Shown here: positions 4,619 to 5,248 of the stretch, piece after piece | Numbering within the stretch: the first letter of the stretch is position 1 | Layout: the number at the start of each line of letters is the position of its first letter | Made by a program: the position numbers and the translations under genes | Source of the DNA: DATKPE01 sp033854175 | GTDB taxonomy: Bacteria; Bacteroidota; Ignavibacteria; UBA10030; SZUA-254 | Direction of reading: 5' to 3' | Assembly (NCBI GenBank): GCA_033854175.1 | Contig: JAWOKN010000190.1 | Coordinates: 1-5,248, forward strand | DNA: 5,248 nucleotides | Notes under the pieces: generated by a model | Seen by the model: the letters and a program-made list of their open reading frames with translations, nothing else | What the model was told of the DNA's origin: nothing | Databases searched by the model: none

Positions 4619-5248
4619 CTATTCTGTGCTGATTTCAAAATATTTCCGCTCCTTCTGAAGATCTCCGAGGAGGATCTGTATCGATCCGTCCCGCATCTGG
4701 GAGGGGAGGTAGATCGGCGCACAACCGTTTCCTTCCATCGAGCCGGAGTTGTTTTCATCCAGCGGCTCGTCGGTCTTTACAGGCCGCAGCCTGCTCAAGG
4801 GGTAGGGCGCGTCACACTGAGAACAGATCAGGTTGTCGTCCTTCAGATAATACTTCCCGTATGCGTAACAGGCCCTGCAGGCGTCAAATGCAGTGGCAAA
4901 TGTGCTCAGGCTTTTCCGGATGACGAAGAAGCGTATCTCCAGGCCCTGATCCCGGATGGAGAACCGGTGGAGATTGTTGTCGCTCACGGCGCTGATCGGT
5001 ATCGTGACCGTTCCCCCGGCCGATACCGTAAGCTCCGTCGATCCGAAATCGACCTCCGTCCGTGTGGAAAAGACATCGCTCGCCCCCAGGAGTACGATCA
5101 GAAGGAGGGAGAGGATCGCCGCACTCATCTGCCAGCGGCGCTGATTTCCAGCCGCACCCGCAGTAGGGCGTTTTTTACCGGGGATCATCATCATCAGAGC
5201 CGGAATGATCAGGATCGCACCGATGAAAAGGATGTCATGCTGGACAAT
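4619..5248 (-). CDS. DUF2318 iron-sulfur-type membrane protein, C-terminal part (runs off right edge)
   Basis: The reading frame stays open to the right edge, so the Met codon at 5194 is internal and the true start lies outside; 209 residues are visible. Two hydrophobic segments appear: DILFIGAILIIPALMMMIP near the edge (about 5234-5180) and AAILSLLLIVLLGASDVF about 25 residues later. A beta-rich outer part follows, then the DUF2318 core: EIRFFVIRKSLSTFATAFDAC, a CRAC pair (Cys codons at 4879-4877 and 4870-4868), GKYYLKDDNLICSQC (second pair at 4825-4823 and 4816-4814), and later GCAPIYLP. Two CxxC pairs and GCxPI are the family's putative metal or Fe-S ligands. Family members often sit with FTR1/P19-type iron uptake genes, so a membrane iron or redox role is plausible inference. 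The stretch between the second CxxC and GCAPI is about 30 residues, which seems longer than usual. Confidence 0.8.
   Translation of the reverse strand: MVQHDILFIGAILIIPALMMMIPGKKRPTAGAAGNQRRWQMSAAILSLLLIVLLGASDVFSTRTEVDFGSTELTVSAGGTVTIPISAVSDNNLHRFSIRDQGLEIRFFVIRKSLSTFATAFDACRACYAYGKYYLKDDNLICSQCDAPYPLSRLRPVKTDEPLDENNSGSMEGNGCAPIYLPSQMRDGSIQILLGDLQKERKYFEISTE

Overview
The window is chromosomal DNA from a bacterium. It is fairly GC-rich with tight gene spacing. Clear sigma-70-type promoters (TTGACA-17-TATATT), Shine-Dalgarno-led starts, a universal YchF ATPase and two-component-type signalling genes all point to Bacteria. ArsM/ArsR proteins, a DUF2318 iron-sulfur membrane protein, a SufT-like DUF59 protein and an excisionase-type HTH fused to a receiver would fit an anaerobic or metal-exposed lineage such as the former Deltaproteobacteria or Nitrospirota. 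That placement is inference, and the phylum cannot be fixed from this sequence.

Layout. (1) Positions 1-550, minus strand: an arsenic cassette, arsR followed by arsM, with arsM cut by the left edge. (2) Positions 551-757: a divergent control region with back-to-back promoters, a possible ArsR operator, a near-perfect 32-bp palindrome on the start site of the rightward promoter, and a leader hairpin. (3) Positions 758-1411, plus strand: a LexA/CI-like self-cleaving repressor with all catalytic residues visible. (4) Positions 1558-2931, plus strand: a two-gene signalling unit. The first gene is an excisionase/MerR-type HTH fused in front of an intact receiver domain. The second is a degenerate receiver fused to a histidine-phosphotransfer (DHp/HisKA) domain, and it ends with no ATPase domain. 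(5) Positions 2932-3088: a spacer with a C8 tract, a tandem 13-bp repeat and other short repeats. (6) Positions 3089-4186, plus strand: ychF. (7) Positions 4221-5248, minus strand: a DUF59/SufT-like protein and, upstream of it, the C-terminal part of a DUF2318 membrane protein that runs off the right edge. These two are convergent with ychF.

How the genes may work together. ArsR should repress the arsR-arsM unit until arsenite binds, and ArsM then methylates arsenite. The S24 repressor probably represses itself through the palindrome. Because its promoter abuts the ars promoter, cross-control is possible but unproven. The most unusual part is the signalling pair at 1558-2931. The second protein keeps the phosphoacceptor His and the ExxN phosphatase motif but cannot bind ATP. 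It therefore looks like a phosphotransfer or phosphatase partner for the adjacent HTH-receiver protein, with the kinase encoded elsewhere. No phage structural genes, insertion sequences, CRISPR arrays or RNA genes were seen.
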